Assembly (NCBI GenBank): GCA_023454175.1
Contig: JAEXRW010000041.1
Location: 124,001 to 188,000 of the forward strand
Source: Bacillota bacterium
GTDB taxonomy: Bacteria > Bacillota > Clostridia > Christensenellales > JAEXRW01
DNA length: 64,000 nt
Reading direction: 5' to 3'
Position numbers and translations under genes: made by a program
Notes under the pieces: model-generated
Database searches by the model: none
What the model was told of the DNA's origin: nothing
Seen by the model: only the letters and a program-made list of their open reading frames with translations
In this document: positions 26,315-34,111 of the stretch, piece by piece
How the letters are laid out: the number at the start of each line of letters is the position of its first letter
How positions within the stretch are numbered: the first letter of the stretch is position 1

Positions 26315-26929
26315 TTAATTGCTCAACAGTGATTGTATATGCTTTGCCGATTTGGGGTCGAGCACGCCGCCCGAAAGCGCATGTGCGATGTATTCCTCCA
26401 TCTCGTCCGTCGCTTTGTATTTGCGTATCTGTATCAGCGCGTCCAGGACGTCCGTCAGGATCAGTTTCTGCATCGTCTGCTTGTAATCAGATATGTGCAT
26501 TGCCATCAATCCTCTGGCGATTTTATCATGCAGGTGCTTCTTGTATGGGATGATCCTGCCCAGGGATTGGATGCACTGGCGCACCGTGATGGGCTTTTCA
26601 TCTTGCAGGATCGAAAGGAAAGGTTCGATGGTATCGTTGAACCGGTTCTCCGTGTCCCATTTTGCGTTGTCCGCCAGCAGCATCACGCCGATGCTCCGCT
26701 GGTAGGAGTTGCCGCTTTTCAGCTTGGATGCAAAGGTATCCCAAAATGGATAGACGTCCTCGGAGTATTCCGAGCGGTGCTGGAGCGTCAGCAGCGCATG
26801 GTAGCGCAGGGCATCGTGCTTTGATTCCAGCCAGTCCACCAGTTGGGGCAGGTCTTCCTTTCCCAGTTTCCTGGAAACGTCCGGCAGTTCGGCCTTTTCA
26901 TAAGCCATGAGAAGTTCCGCAGTGATCAT
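26315..26929 (-). CDS. HEAT-repeat-like alpha-solenoid protein
   Basis: A 204-aa all-helical protein with repeating pairs of helices (LPQLVDWLESKHDALRYHA; FLSILQDEKPITVRQCIQSL), which resembles HEAT or DNA-alkylation-repair type solenoids. No catalytic motif is seen. It probably binds a protein or nucleic acid. There is no signal peptide. The next gene leftward is the PAS paralog, about 215 bp away, so no operon is evident. Confidence 0.65.
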   Translation of the reverse strand: MITAELLMAYEKAELPDVSRKLGKEDLPQLVDWLESKHDALRYHALLTLQHRSEYSEDVYPFWDTFASKLKSGNSYQRSIGVMLLADNAKWDTENRFNDTIEPFLSILQDEKPITVRQCIQSLGRIIPYKKHLHDKIARGLMAMHISDYKQTMQKLILTDVLDALIQIRKYKATDEMEEYIAHALSGGVLDPKSAKHIQSLLSN

Positions 26930-27002
26930 CCTTTGTACCTCCGGTGAAGTGAGGTGGTAAATGGCTTTGAAAGCTTAGTCGTGCGGGAGATTTGTATGAA
27001 CG

Positions 27003-27689
27003 TCAGATATGAAATTTCTTCACGAGTTCCGACCGGATGATCTTCTTTGCGAAAAGGATCAGCCCGGCGATGGTCAAAAAGGCGCATGCCGCCGCAGCGA
27101 TGCTCGGCCACAGGGGCTCCACCAGGCCGCACAGCGCCAGGATCAGCGGGGTGAACCCGATCGCGCACAGCGCCATCTGGTACAGCAGGTAATCGTGCCG
27201 GTTCTGCCGCCATTTGAGCATGATGCTGTTGATGGCGATGATAAAGCAGATATAGATGAAGGGCGTGCAGTAGGAGACGGCCCACGTGATCCTGTGGATC
27301 GTCTCGGTATTGTATGCAAAAGCGTTGAAGAGGATGAGCAGTAGCGGTATGGCGATGGCATGAACGGTGAGCTTCCACCCCAGGTGGACCCGCCTGCTGC
27401 ATGTCATCAGCCCGCCGCCCCACGCGTAGAGGATGCAGGCGGAGGAAAGCGCGCACCACAGGCTCCCGTTCCACGTCAAAAGGTTGATGAGGACGGTCAA
27501 TGCGGTGACCGCGCTTGCGGCGATCGAAACGGCCTGGATGAGCTTTTTGTTTCCCGCTTTCACCGGTTCATATGTGGGGTGATCCTCTTGCGTGCCTGCG
27601 TGCGCAGACGCAGGCAATACGTTATGGCACAGCGGGCATCTGTCCGTCTTTGAGGAGATCCTTATTTTGCAGTTGCCGCAGTATTGCAT
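27003..27689 (-). CDS. DUF6320-like zinc-ribbon membrane protein
   Basis: A 228-aa protein. Residues 1-24 are a zinc ribbon (Cys4, Cys7, Cys18, Cys21; MQYCGNCKIRISSK). Six or seven membrane helices follow, from about residue 55. The combination matches DUF6320 proteins. In Clostridia these are commonly found beside an alcohol-acetyltransferase-like protein, as here: the acetyltransferase-like gene ends 16 bp upstream. The pair may act together at the membrane, perhaps on a lipid or glycan substrate, which is inferred only from conservation of the pairing. Confidence 0.75.
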   Translation of the reverse strand: MQYCGNCKIRISSKTDRCPLCHNVLPASAHAGTQEDHPTYEPVKAGNKKLIQAVSIAASAVTALTVLINLLTWNGSLWCALSSACILYAWGGGLMTCSRRVHLGWKLTVHAIAIPLLLILFNAFAYNTETIHRITWAVSYCTPFIYICFIIAINSIMLKWRQNRHDYLLYQMALCAIGFTPLILALCGLVEPLWPSIAAAACAFLTIAGLILFAKKIIRSELVKKFHI

Positions 27690-27705
27690 GGCTTCCCTTC
27701 TTGCT

Positions 27706-28992
27706 TCAATGGTTCTCCCACAGGTTGCTTTGGATCTCGATATCCATCCCCTGGTCCGCCAGGCAGGTAAAGAAGAGCCGTTCGATCTCGGTTTCCTGGA
27801 TGGAACGGGAAAAGCAGATTGCGGTACTCCCGTTGCACGATACTACACTCACGCTGTTGGTCGCTACGTTCCCCACGCCCAGCGTGCAGTCAAAGTCTTT
27901 GACCAATCTCGCCATTGAGGGCGGCAGCATCGTGTGACCGATGTTGGAAAGTGCGCATGTATTGAGCTTGTCCCCGAGGACGATGACAGCGAATTTGAGT
28001 GCGATGTTTTTGAGGAAAAGCGGGCACAGTCGCAGCGCGATGTTTTTCTCTGCGGCCACGTTCGCGTTCAGTTTCTGCTGGAGCTTGGAAAGTGTGAGCT
28101 CACTTTTGAACGTCTTTTTCACATTGTCCAGTATGGCTTCAAAGCTCCACTCCCGGTTGTTGCACTCGGTCGATACGTGGAAGTACAGGGAGAAGTTGCG
28201 CAGGGTCACGGAAGAGTAGTATTTGCGTATGTTGACGGGTATGCAGATGTTGATCGGCTTCTTGGACCTTTTTGCCGCGTCGTCGCTTTCCCGGATACTG
28301 TACGTCAGTAGCGCCGCCAGGTACTGGGTCACCGTGGCGCCGTTGGCTTTGGCCAGCGCCGCGAGCTGCTCCGTCTGCATCCTGCCGTGGATGGCGCCGA
28401 TGCCGCCGGCAAAGCGTGTGCCCATGATCCTGTAGGCGTTTTGCACGTCGGTCCGCCCGTTCCCCTCAGGCGTATAGTTTTTCACGAAGCTGTCTTCCAC
28501 TTCGATGCCGCGCGGAGGCTGGTCCGGGTCCAAAACGGCCCCGTCGCTTTGCAGCGGGTAACCCAGCAGCATGAAGTAACGGAAAGTCAGCGCCTTCAGG
28601 AATTCCAGCGCTGCGTATGCGTCGCACAGGCCGTGGAAGACCTCCAGGCTGATCCTGTTTCTATAATGGAATACGGTGAAATGGTAACCGTTGTTTGCAT
28701 GGATGTTGATATGCTGGTTGATATAGGGGGATTCGGGTTTGACGATCGGGTCCTTTTCGTTGTGCTCGTAGTAATTCCAGAAAAGCCCCCGTCGTAATCG
28801 CACATAGAAGGAGGGGAATCTCGGCTTGCATTCCGTCACGGCCCGCTGTAGGACCTCCGGCTCCACGTCCTGCATCAGGTTTGCCGATACGCGGAAAACG
28901 CAGCTGTCCTTGGGGTTCAATACCGCCGGATAGATCTTCGCGGAATTATCCAGCCTGAACCATTTCTTTTTGAATTCAAGCACATCTTCCAT
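27706..28992 (-). CDS. Alcohol acetyltransferase-like (condensation-fold) protein
   Basis: A 428-aa protein of the chloramphenicol-acetyltransferase/condensation-domain fold. The catalytic HxxxD motif appears as HGLCDAYAALEF at about residue 159. A second fold marker is ICIPVNIRKYYSS in the middle, and the last part has the expected ALSNIGHT strand. Such enzymes move acyl groups from CoA or carrier-bound donors to alcohol or amine acceptors. It is the first gene of a two-gene operon with the DUF6320-like membrane protein. The acceptor is not known. Confidence 0.75.
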   Translation of the reverse strand: MEDVLEFKKKWFRLDNSAKIYPAVLNPKDSCVFRVSANLMQDVEPEVLQRAVTECKPRFPSFYVRLRRGLFWNYYEHNEKDPIVKPESPYINQHINIHANNGYHFTVFHYRNRISLEVFHGLCDAYAALEFLKALTFRYFMLLGYPLQSDGAVLDPDQPPRGIEVEDSFVKNYTPEGNGRTDVQNAYRIMGTRFAGGIGAIHGRMQTEQLAALAKANGATVTQYLAALLTYSIRESDDAAKRSKKPINICIPVNIRKYYSSVTLRNFSLYFHVSTECNNREWSFEAILDNVKKTFKSELTLSKLQQKLNANVAAEKNIALRLCPLFLKNIALKFAVIVLGDKLNTCALSNIGHTMLPPSMARLVKDFDCTLGVGNVATNSVSVVSCNGSTAICFSRSIQETEIERLFFTCLADQGMDIEIQSNLWENH

Positions 28993-29180
28993 AAATAGTA
29001 TCCATTTTTACCTTTCGTTGGCTCAATTCCATTATATCCCCCTTTCCATGTATCGGCAACAGTTTATGTCCGTTGGATGGAAAAGCTTTTCCAAACCCGT
29101 AATCCTGCGCAGGGTTCCCTGCATGTCCTACTTACCTGGCCCGTAATACTTTCATTGGCTCTTATATAAAATATGATGCA

Positions 29181-29384
29181 TCACGGTTTCTTCCTGTGTA
29201 TATTCCCTTCCTGGTCATAAAACACGGTGTTGCCCGCCTTGTCGCGTATTTCGCCGCCCGGGCTCAGGATCAGTTCTTCATTGGTTCCCGGGTCTTTGAA
29301 AAGGATGCTCCCCCTGTATGCCGCCAAAGACGGCTGCGTGCCAGCAGGCCTGTACCTGGGATCATAGCGTCTGTTCCGGTACAT
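29181..29384 (-). CDS. 67-aa Gly/Tyr/Arg-rich small protein
   Basis: A small basic protein (MYRNRRYDPRYRPAG start) with a strand-rich middle: ILFKDPGTNEELILSPGGEI and TVFYDQEGNIHRKKP. There is no signal peptide. A GGGGAGAAAG run precedes the ATG. The repeated turns (DPGTNEE, SPGGEI, DQEGNI) suggest a small beta-meander. I do not recognise a family. Confidence 0.6.
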   Translation of the reverse strand: MYRNRRYDPRYRPAGTQPSLAAYRGSILFKDPGTNEELILSPGGEIRDKAGNTVFYDQEGNIHRKKP

Positions 29385-29476
29385 AGGACTTTCTCCCCCC
29401 TCGTCTTTCTTCCCTGAACCATTATATTAAGCTGCGTCTTTCGTGTTCCGGTTCATATCCAGGGGTTGTGAGAAAA

Positions 29477-29733
29477 GGCCGGGGCATGTCATATGCCCCG
29501 GCCCGGGCTATCAAAAAACCTTGAGTGAAAAACAGCAATTGGCTAAATATGCAATCACGAATCAAATCCGTCATTTTTGGCGGCGTGTACGTCAGAAATG
29601 ACACCTCTCATGCAGGTTTGTGGTGAACAAACCTGCATGGTAAAACTCAAAAAAGTGGCTGAAAGTGGTTCATCCACTTTTTTGCCACATTTTTTGACAC
29701 TCAGAACCGGGGCATGTCATATGCCCCGGCCTC
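29477..29733. repeat. Twin palindromes enclosing two hairpins
   Basis: An identical 23-base palindromic core (CCGGGGCATGTCATATGCCCCGG) occurs at 29479 and 29707. Between them lie a perfect 13-base hairpin (29609-29639, CATGCAGGTTTGT arm) and an AAAAAAGTGG/CCACTTTTTT hairpin (29649-29683). No gene is seen inside. It may be a small non-autonomous element or a structured RNA; the right copy also lies where a terminator for the 29757 gene would be. Confidence 0.6.
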
Positions 29734-29756
29734 GTTTGAGATCCTTTTCGGCTGGT

Positions 29757-30539
29757 TCAGAGCGTGGGTTCTGTACGCATATAACCGATCAGCAATCTGT
29801 AGGACTTCATGCTGCCGTCCTGTGCTTTTACCACGATCGTTACGATATTCATAGCCAGCGCATGGGGGGCAGGGCCCGGTGGTGGTAAGGGCATGCTTTT
29901 CAGCGTGATGGTCCGGCTCCTTGTCACCTTTCCGTTGATGGACAGCCACGCATGGCGTTCGTCGGCTTTTGCGTATACCGTCACTTTCTTCGTTCCGAGG
30001 GGTACGAGGCAAATGTAATCGAATTTTACTACGTCTGCCGCTTTCAGTTCGCCCACAGGGATTGCAGGCATTACTTTGAATCCCTTTACTTTCACGTAGT
30101 CCAGGCCTGTGTTCGTGGATTTCGGGCGTTTGAAGGTCACGGTGTATGTCCTCGTTTTTTTCTCCGGGGTCACCACCTTCACCTTGACCACGCGCGTGCA
30201 GCCGTTTTCGAGCCCGTATCCTCGTCCGGACTTGACCAGCCTGTTGTTCATGTACACCTTGTTCAGCGGGTTCGACCGCACGACATCGATGTTGAAGCTG
30301 GAGGTGTGTTCATCCAGCGCCACGGTGTATTTCAGCCTGTCCGGGTCGAAGGAAGGTGAAAGTGTCCCGTTCTTGATCAGCAGGTCGTCCAGGAATTCCG
30401 AGCTGCGCTTGTTCACCGTGTACGAGCTGTCGCTGCCGGAGTCGGCCAGCGCGGTGGGCATCCCGATGGAAAGTACCAGGATCAGTGTGATCGCTGCGGC
30501 CAGGATCGTTCTGGGCCGCCTTTTGCTTTCGCTGTTCAT
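29757..30539 (-). CDS. Secreted protein with cadherin-like beta-sandwich domain
   Basis: A 260-aa exported protein. Residues 1-32 form a signal peptide (basic start, then AAAITLILVLSIGMPTALA). At about residues 58-140 there is a cadherin-like beta-sandwich (LSPSFDPDRLKYTVALDE and TRTYTVTFKRPKS), which in Bacillota surface proteins often repeats several times but occurs once here. A second beta-rich region of similar length follows (about 145-255). There is no cell-wall anchor, so it is released or held by another protein. A structural or binding role is likely. Confidence 0.8.
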   Translation of the reverse strand: MNSESKRRPRTILAAAITLILVLSIGMPTALADSGSDSSYTVNKRSSEFLDDLLIKNGTLSPSFDPDRLKYTVALDEHTSSFNIDVVRSNPLNKVYMNNRLVKSGRGYGLENGCTRVVKVKVVTPEKKTRTYTVTFKRPKSTNTGLDYVKVKGFKVMPAIPVGELKAADVVKFDYICLVPLGTKKVTVYAKADERHAWLSINGKVTRSRTITLKSMPLPPPGPAPHALAMNIVTIVVKAQDGSMKSYRLLIGYMRTEPTL

Positions 30540-30754
30540 AAATAGCCTCCCTTGGTTGATACATTATATATCGTTAACAATAATCTGCTTATTAACAGTG
30601 GCAAATAAATAGCCTTTTCTATTGGTGCACGTCATGAATGATTACGTTTGGTAAGCCTTCAAATTGGAAGCACACGCATCCGGCCAGGCACATTTGCTAT
30701 CCGGCTCTGCAACACGGGATTATCTTGGATTGGGGATTATCGGGTGGCGGGACT

Positions 30755-30788
30755 AAAAAACGAAAACCGCCTTTTCGGCGGTCTTCTG
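30755..30788 (-). terminator. Terminator of the tRNA-Gln/tRNA-Glu transcript
   Basis: Read leftwards: ACCGCCGAAAAGGCGGT followed by TTTCGTTTTTT, 32 bp beyond tRNA-Glu. Confidence 0.85.
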
Positions 30789-30819
30789 TTTGAACCGTTT
30801 ATGAAACAGTTGCTCTGAC

Positions 30820-30895
30820 TGGCACCCCCAAGGGGATTCGAACCCCTGTTACCGCCGTGAGAGGGCGGCGTCCTAGGCCACTAGACCATGGGGGC
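30820..30895 (-). tRNA. tRNA-Glu (anticodon CTC)
   Basis: A 76-nt cloverleaf with encoded CCA. Acceptor GCCCCCA/TGGGGGT (G1 pairs with U72), anticodon stem CCGCC/GGCGG, loop CTCTCAC giving anticodon CTC, and T-arm AGGGGTTCGAATCCCCT. Confidence 0.95.
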
Positions 30896-30898
30896 ATT

Positions 30899-30972
30899 TG
30901 GCTGGGGAACTAGGATTTGAACCTAGACAATACGGGTCAGAGCCGTATGTGCTGCCGTTACACCATTCCCCA
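30899..30972 (-). tRNA. tRNA-Gln (anticodon CTG)
   Basis: A 74-nt cloverleaf with encoded CCA, three bases from tRNA-Glu. Acceptor TGGGGAA/TTCCCCA, anticodon loop CTCTGAC giving CTG, and T-arm CTAGGTTCAAATCCTAG. Confidence 0.95.
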
Positions 30973-31161
30973 ATGCTTTTGTATCCCTCGCGACATTGTC
31001 GCGTTTTGGCGCGGGTCTCCGCACCCCATAAAGAGGATCCCAGGGTGCCGTCCGCCCCTTTTTAATACCCGCCTCTCGGCAGGTGGGTGTCCCGCGGCCC
31101 GCTTCCCCCTTCCCTTAGCATGAGCAAGGGCCTGAAGTACTGAGGGTCCGACAGCGGACTC

Positions 31162-31191
31162 CCTTGTTTTAATTGTGGGATTAAAACAAGG
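31162..31191. terminator. Perfect 12-bp hairpin between tRNA-Val and tRNA-Gln
   Basis: CCTTGTTTTAAT TGTGGG ATTAAAACAAGG, 24 bp beyond the 3' end of tRNA-Val. It is probably the tRNA-Val terminator or a processing signal. It lacks a long T-run. Confidence 0.5.
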
Positions 31192-31214
31192 ACGTAACGA
31201 ACACCACAGGATTG

Positions 31215-31291
31215 TGGTGGGGTTAATTGGGCTCGAACCAACGACCTCTACGATGTCAACGTAGCGCTCTGACCAGCTGAGCTATAACCCC
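31215..31291 (-). tRNA. tRNA-Val (anticodon GAC)
   Basis: A 77-nt cloverleaf with encoded CCA. Acceptor GGGGTTA/TAACCCC, anticodon stem CTACG/CGTAG with loop TTGACAT giving GAC, and T-arm TTGGTTCGAGCCCAA. Confidence 0.95.
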
Positions 31292-31312
31292 GCGTCGAGG
31301 GTACATTTCTAT

Positions 31313-31340
31313 ATTATACATATTAAATTTTGAATTTCAA
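31313..31340 (-). promoter_or_regulatory. Sigma-A promoter of tRNA-Val
   Basis: Read leftwards: TTGAAA, 16-bp AT-rich spacer, perfect TATAAT. The predicted transcript start is within about 15 bases of the tRNA. The rest of the 326-bp gap 31292-31617 shows nothing else. Confidence 0.75.
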
Positions 31341-31617
31341 TACTTGATTTTTGGTTTTATCGCAGCGATAAAATGATCAGTTGCATTTTTACGCTCCGTT
31401 TCATGTTTATTATAACGCACATCCGCGCTGCTGTCTCATGGCATCTTCTGGTGTATGCCATATTTGGCTCGTCGTTCTCCATTCGATTATTGGATCACCC
31501 ATTTCCTTGAATGGGTGCCCATCATGAAATTCTCCTTCAATTTTCGATTTTTTATTTCCCGCCCCTTGGTTATGCTATACTAAATACGCATCATCGTGAT
31601 ATAAGGCAGGCTGAAAT

Positions 31618-32142
31618 ATGAAATATCCGCGTCAGGGTCCGCAGGTCCATAAGCTTTTCCTTCTCTATGCCTTGCGTGCGCTCCACCCGCTGCCGCTCAC
31701 CTTCACACAGCTCGAGCGCATCGCGGTGGGTTCGGACCATATGGACTATTTCTCCCTGAAGCAGGCGCTATCCGCCCTTTTGGAGGATGGCCTGGTCCGT
31801 TCGCAGGCGTCCCTCGCCGGCGATGCGCACCTCATCACAGATGAAGGCGGCTCCCTCCTGGCCCAGTTCCAAAAGGAGATACCCGCATCCATGCGCGGCT
31901 GGATCGACCGCTTTGCGCGGGACAATAGGGAGAGCCTCGTCCGTTCCAGCCATTACATCGCCGATTACAGCAAGATCGCCGAAGGCCAGTACATGGTCTG
32001 CTGCCGGGCCGTGGAGGGCGGCCTGCACCTGATGGAGATCAATATAAATGTCGCCACCCGCGAACAGGCCGAGATCGTCTGCGCCAAATGGGTGGAGCAC
32101 GCCCCCGCCGTCTACGCCGCCATCATGGAGAAACTGACGTGA
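31618..32142 (+). CDS. DUF4364 family protein (winged-helix-like regulator)
   Basis: A 174-aa protein of the DUF4364 type, known almost only from Clostridia. The N-terminal ~75 residues have the helix pattern of a winged helix (LFLLYALRAL; FTQLERIAVG; YFSLKQALSALLEDGLVR; LITDEG). The C-terminal half is a strand-rich domain ending in helix AEIVCAKWVEHAPAVYAAIM. A DNA-binding regulatory role is inferred; the targets are unknown. It is one of few rightward genes here and stands alone. Confidence 0.8.
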   Translation: MKYPRQGPQVHKLFLLYALRALHPLPLTFTQLERIAVGSDHMDYFSLKQALSALLEDGLVRSQASLAGDAHLITDEGGSLLAQFQKEIPASMRGWIDRFARDNRESLVRSSHYIADYSKIAEGQYMVCCRAVEGGLHLMEININVATREQAEIVCAKWVEHAPAVYAAIMEKLT

Positions 32143-32169
32143 TCGATCATCGTTGCATATCGTGTCGTT

Positions 32170-32382
32170 TCACCATGCTTTGGTCATGAGCCGCACGCCT
32201 TTCAGTGTGCCGCACATCGGGCACATCCACACGGTGTAGTCGCCTGTGAGCCCCACTCCCGGCGTCTTTACAAAACGTTTCTTTTCCTGTGGGTCGATGC
32301 ATACGTAGAATTTGCTGCCGGGGTTCTCCAGGTCGTAATGGTTTGAGTGGCCGCAGAGGCATTTGATTTCAGTGATAGCCAT
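32170..32382 (-). CDS. Small zinc-ribbon protein
   Basis: A 70-aa protein with two cysteine pairs, CLCGHSNHYD near the N-terminus and MCPMCGTLKG near the C-terminus, spaced to bind one zinc. Other strands include SKFYVCIDPQEKKRF. The start MAITEIKC at 32382 is supported by GAGAGG nine bases upstream; the ATG three codons earlier overlaps that site. Convergent with the DUF4364 gene. Function unknown. Confidence 0.7.
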   Translation of the reverse strand: MAITEIKCLCGHSNHYDLENPGSKFYVCIDPQEKKRFVKTPGVGLTGDYTVWMCPMCGTLKGVRLMTKAW

Positions 32383-32468
32383 CCGGATCATCCTCTCATA
32401 GTGTATTTATATAACCCGTACCCACATTATGTTTGGATACGTTATTATATGAACCCCGCAGCCCATCT

Positions 32469-32540
32469 TCGCATGGCTCCCCTGTTGGCGGGCTGGTGCC
32501 AAAGCGACCTTTTGTCGCTGGCGCCTGTGGGGTTTTCTCC
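32469..32540. repeat. Family C repeat, diverged
   Basis: GCATGGCTCCCCTGTTGGCGGG, then a hairpin AAAGCGACCTTTTGTCGCTGG not present in the other copies, ending GTGGGGTTTTCTCC. Confidence 0.55.
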
Positions 32541-32562
32541 ACAAGGCACACTGTAATAGTGC

Positions 32563-32964
32563 TCAGCTTTCAATTGCCATTTCAATTCGATTGACGCCGT
32601 ATGCGGCTTGAGGGAGTTCCCCTGGAGGGCCCACCGTAACTATTGACTTTTACGATCAACTGTCAACTCTTCAACTCTCAGCTTTCAACCCCCCCGCAGG
32701 GTAATTTTCAATTCTCAATTATCAATTTGCCCCCGCAGGGCGTTCCCTAATTCTCAATTCTCCATTTTCAATTCTCAATTATCAACTTGCCCCCGCAGGA
32801 CGTTCCCTAATTCTCAATTCTCCATTTTCAATTCTCAATTATCAACTTGCCCCCGCAGGACGTCCCTAATTCTCAATTCTCCATTTTCAATTCTCAATTA
32901 TCAACTTGCCCCCGCAGGCCGTCCCCTAACTCTCAACTCTCAACTCTCAACTTTCAACTCTCAA
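32563..32964. repeat. Large Family A array with an internal 60-bp tandem repeat
   Basis: The longest array of TCAATT/TCAACT units. Between about 32703 and 32935, a 60-bp unit (CGTTCCCTAATTCTCAATTC, then more TCAATT units and TTGCCCCCGCAGG) is repeated about four times, with periods 60, 60 and 59 and very few differences. The array ends at the stop codon of the 32965 gene. Confidence 0.8.
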
Positions 32965-33843
32965 CTAATCAACAATGGTCAGCCCTCTCGGCTCCCGTCC
33001 CGTCTTGATATGCCCCGCGTGCTTCCCTTTGAAGGTGATGGCCTCCACGCAGTCCTCTTCCATGTTGGAGCATAGGATCAGCCCCTCGTCCCCGCATATC
33101 TCGATATCGTCGATCATCCCGCTGCAGGGGAAATAGCCCTCCATCTCCATCGATGTGCAGTCCATGATGAAGATGCCGCCCGTATCCGCCACCGCCGCCT
33201 TCTTTCCGTGGTCGAAAAAGCGGATCACCCCGGGCATGATGCCCGCATCCAGCCGTTTGATGAGGTTGCCCTCCGGGTCGAAAAAGCTCACACAGCCGCT
33301 TTCCCCCTCAAAGGAGCATTGGTTCGAGCAGCACACCCTGCCGGTATCGCGGGAATAGGCCGCGTAATAACATGGCCCCTGGGGGTTCAGGATCACAGGT
33401 TCCCCGTTTGCCTCGGTCTTGATGATCGCGGCGTTGGCGCTCACCACGTTTGCCACGATCAGGCTGTGGTCATACGTGCTGATGCTGTTGGGGAATCCCC
33501 CGCATGGCATGCACCCCACCGAACTGAAACTTTTGATATCCACCTTCCAGATGCAGTCGCATTCCCCGCAGCACACATACAGGTACCCCTCCGAGACGCA
33601 GATGTCTGTGGGATATTTGCCCACCATCGTGCTCCCCGTCTGCTTCCCGCGCGTGTCGGCCTTGATGATGGCATTGGCAAAGGAGGCGCATACATACAGC
33701 AGCCCTCCTTCAAATACCATGCGGCGCAGCCCCAGGGGTTTTGTCCCGTTGGATAGTGGGAACCGGTATAGCTCCTTCATCGTTTCAGTGCACAGTACCG
33801 AAATGGTATCCTCTCCGCTGTTGGCTGCAAGGATCAGTGCCAT
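32965..33843 (-). CDS. YncE-like beta-propeller protein, cysteine-rich
   Basis: A 292-aa cytoplasmic protein built of six or seven four-stranded blades. Examples are LILAANSGEDTISVLCTETM, GKYPTDICVSEGYLYVCCGE and AVADTGGIFIMDC. The layout (short names, start with a time-line of values, repeated GKYPTDI and FPNSIS turns) fits the YncE/lactonase propeller group. Unlike most, it has about fifteen cysteines, several in CC or CxxC pairs, and no signal peptide. It could bind a metal or act as a redox-sensitive scaffold; function unknown. Its stop codon touches the largest repeat array. Confidence 0.75.
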   Translation of the reverse strand: MALILAANSGEDTISVLCTETMKELYRFPLSNGTKPLGLRRMVFEGGLLYVCASFANAIIKADTRGKQTGSTMVGKYPTDICVSEGYLYVCCGECDCIWKVDIKSFSSVGCMPCGGFPNSISTYDHSLIVANVVSANAAIIKTEANGEPVILNPQGPCYYAAYSRDTGRVCCSNQCSFEGESGCVSFFDPEGNLIKRLDAGIMPGVIRFFDHGKKAAVADTGGIFIMDCTSMEMEGYFPCSGMIDDIEICGDEGLILCSNMEEDCVEAITFKGKHAGHIKTGREPRGLTIVD

Positions 33844-34053
33844 GCCGTTTTCCCGCCCTCATTCACTTCGCTGCGTTCTGTTCACAAACGCTCCGCCCGG
33901 GATGGTTCCGTTCGCAACGGTTCCGTCCGCAGACGGTTATTCTCTGCTGTCATTATATTGATGCAGGGATATAAGGGTGAGAGTATTTATCATGTTATAT
34001 GCATGCTTTCATACTCGGCGAGCGCGAAGGGCACCGGCCAATAACCTACGTTC

Positions 34054-34109
34054 AAAGTCTCCCTTGCCTAAAGGGAGGTGGCAGCCGTCAGGCTGACGGA
34101 GGGATTCGT
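34054..34109. repeat. Family B hairpin repeat
   Basis: GTCTCCCTTGCCTAAAGGGAGG, then CAGCCGTCAGGCTG, ending ACGGAGGGATTCGT just before the stop codon of the giant kinase. Confidence 0.75.
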
Positions 34110-34111
34110 CG

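Noticed and set aside
32703..32935. Regular repeats that might be a CRISPR array
   Set aside because: The whole 60-bp unit is conserved, with no variable spacers, and no cas gene is in the window.
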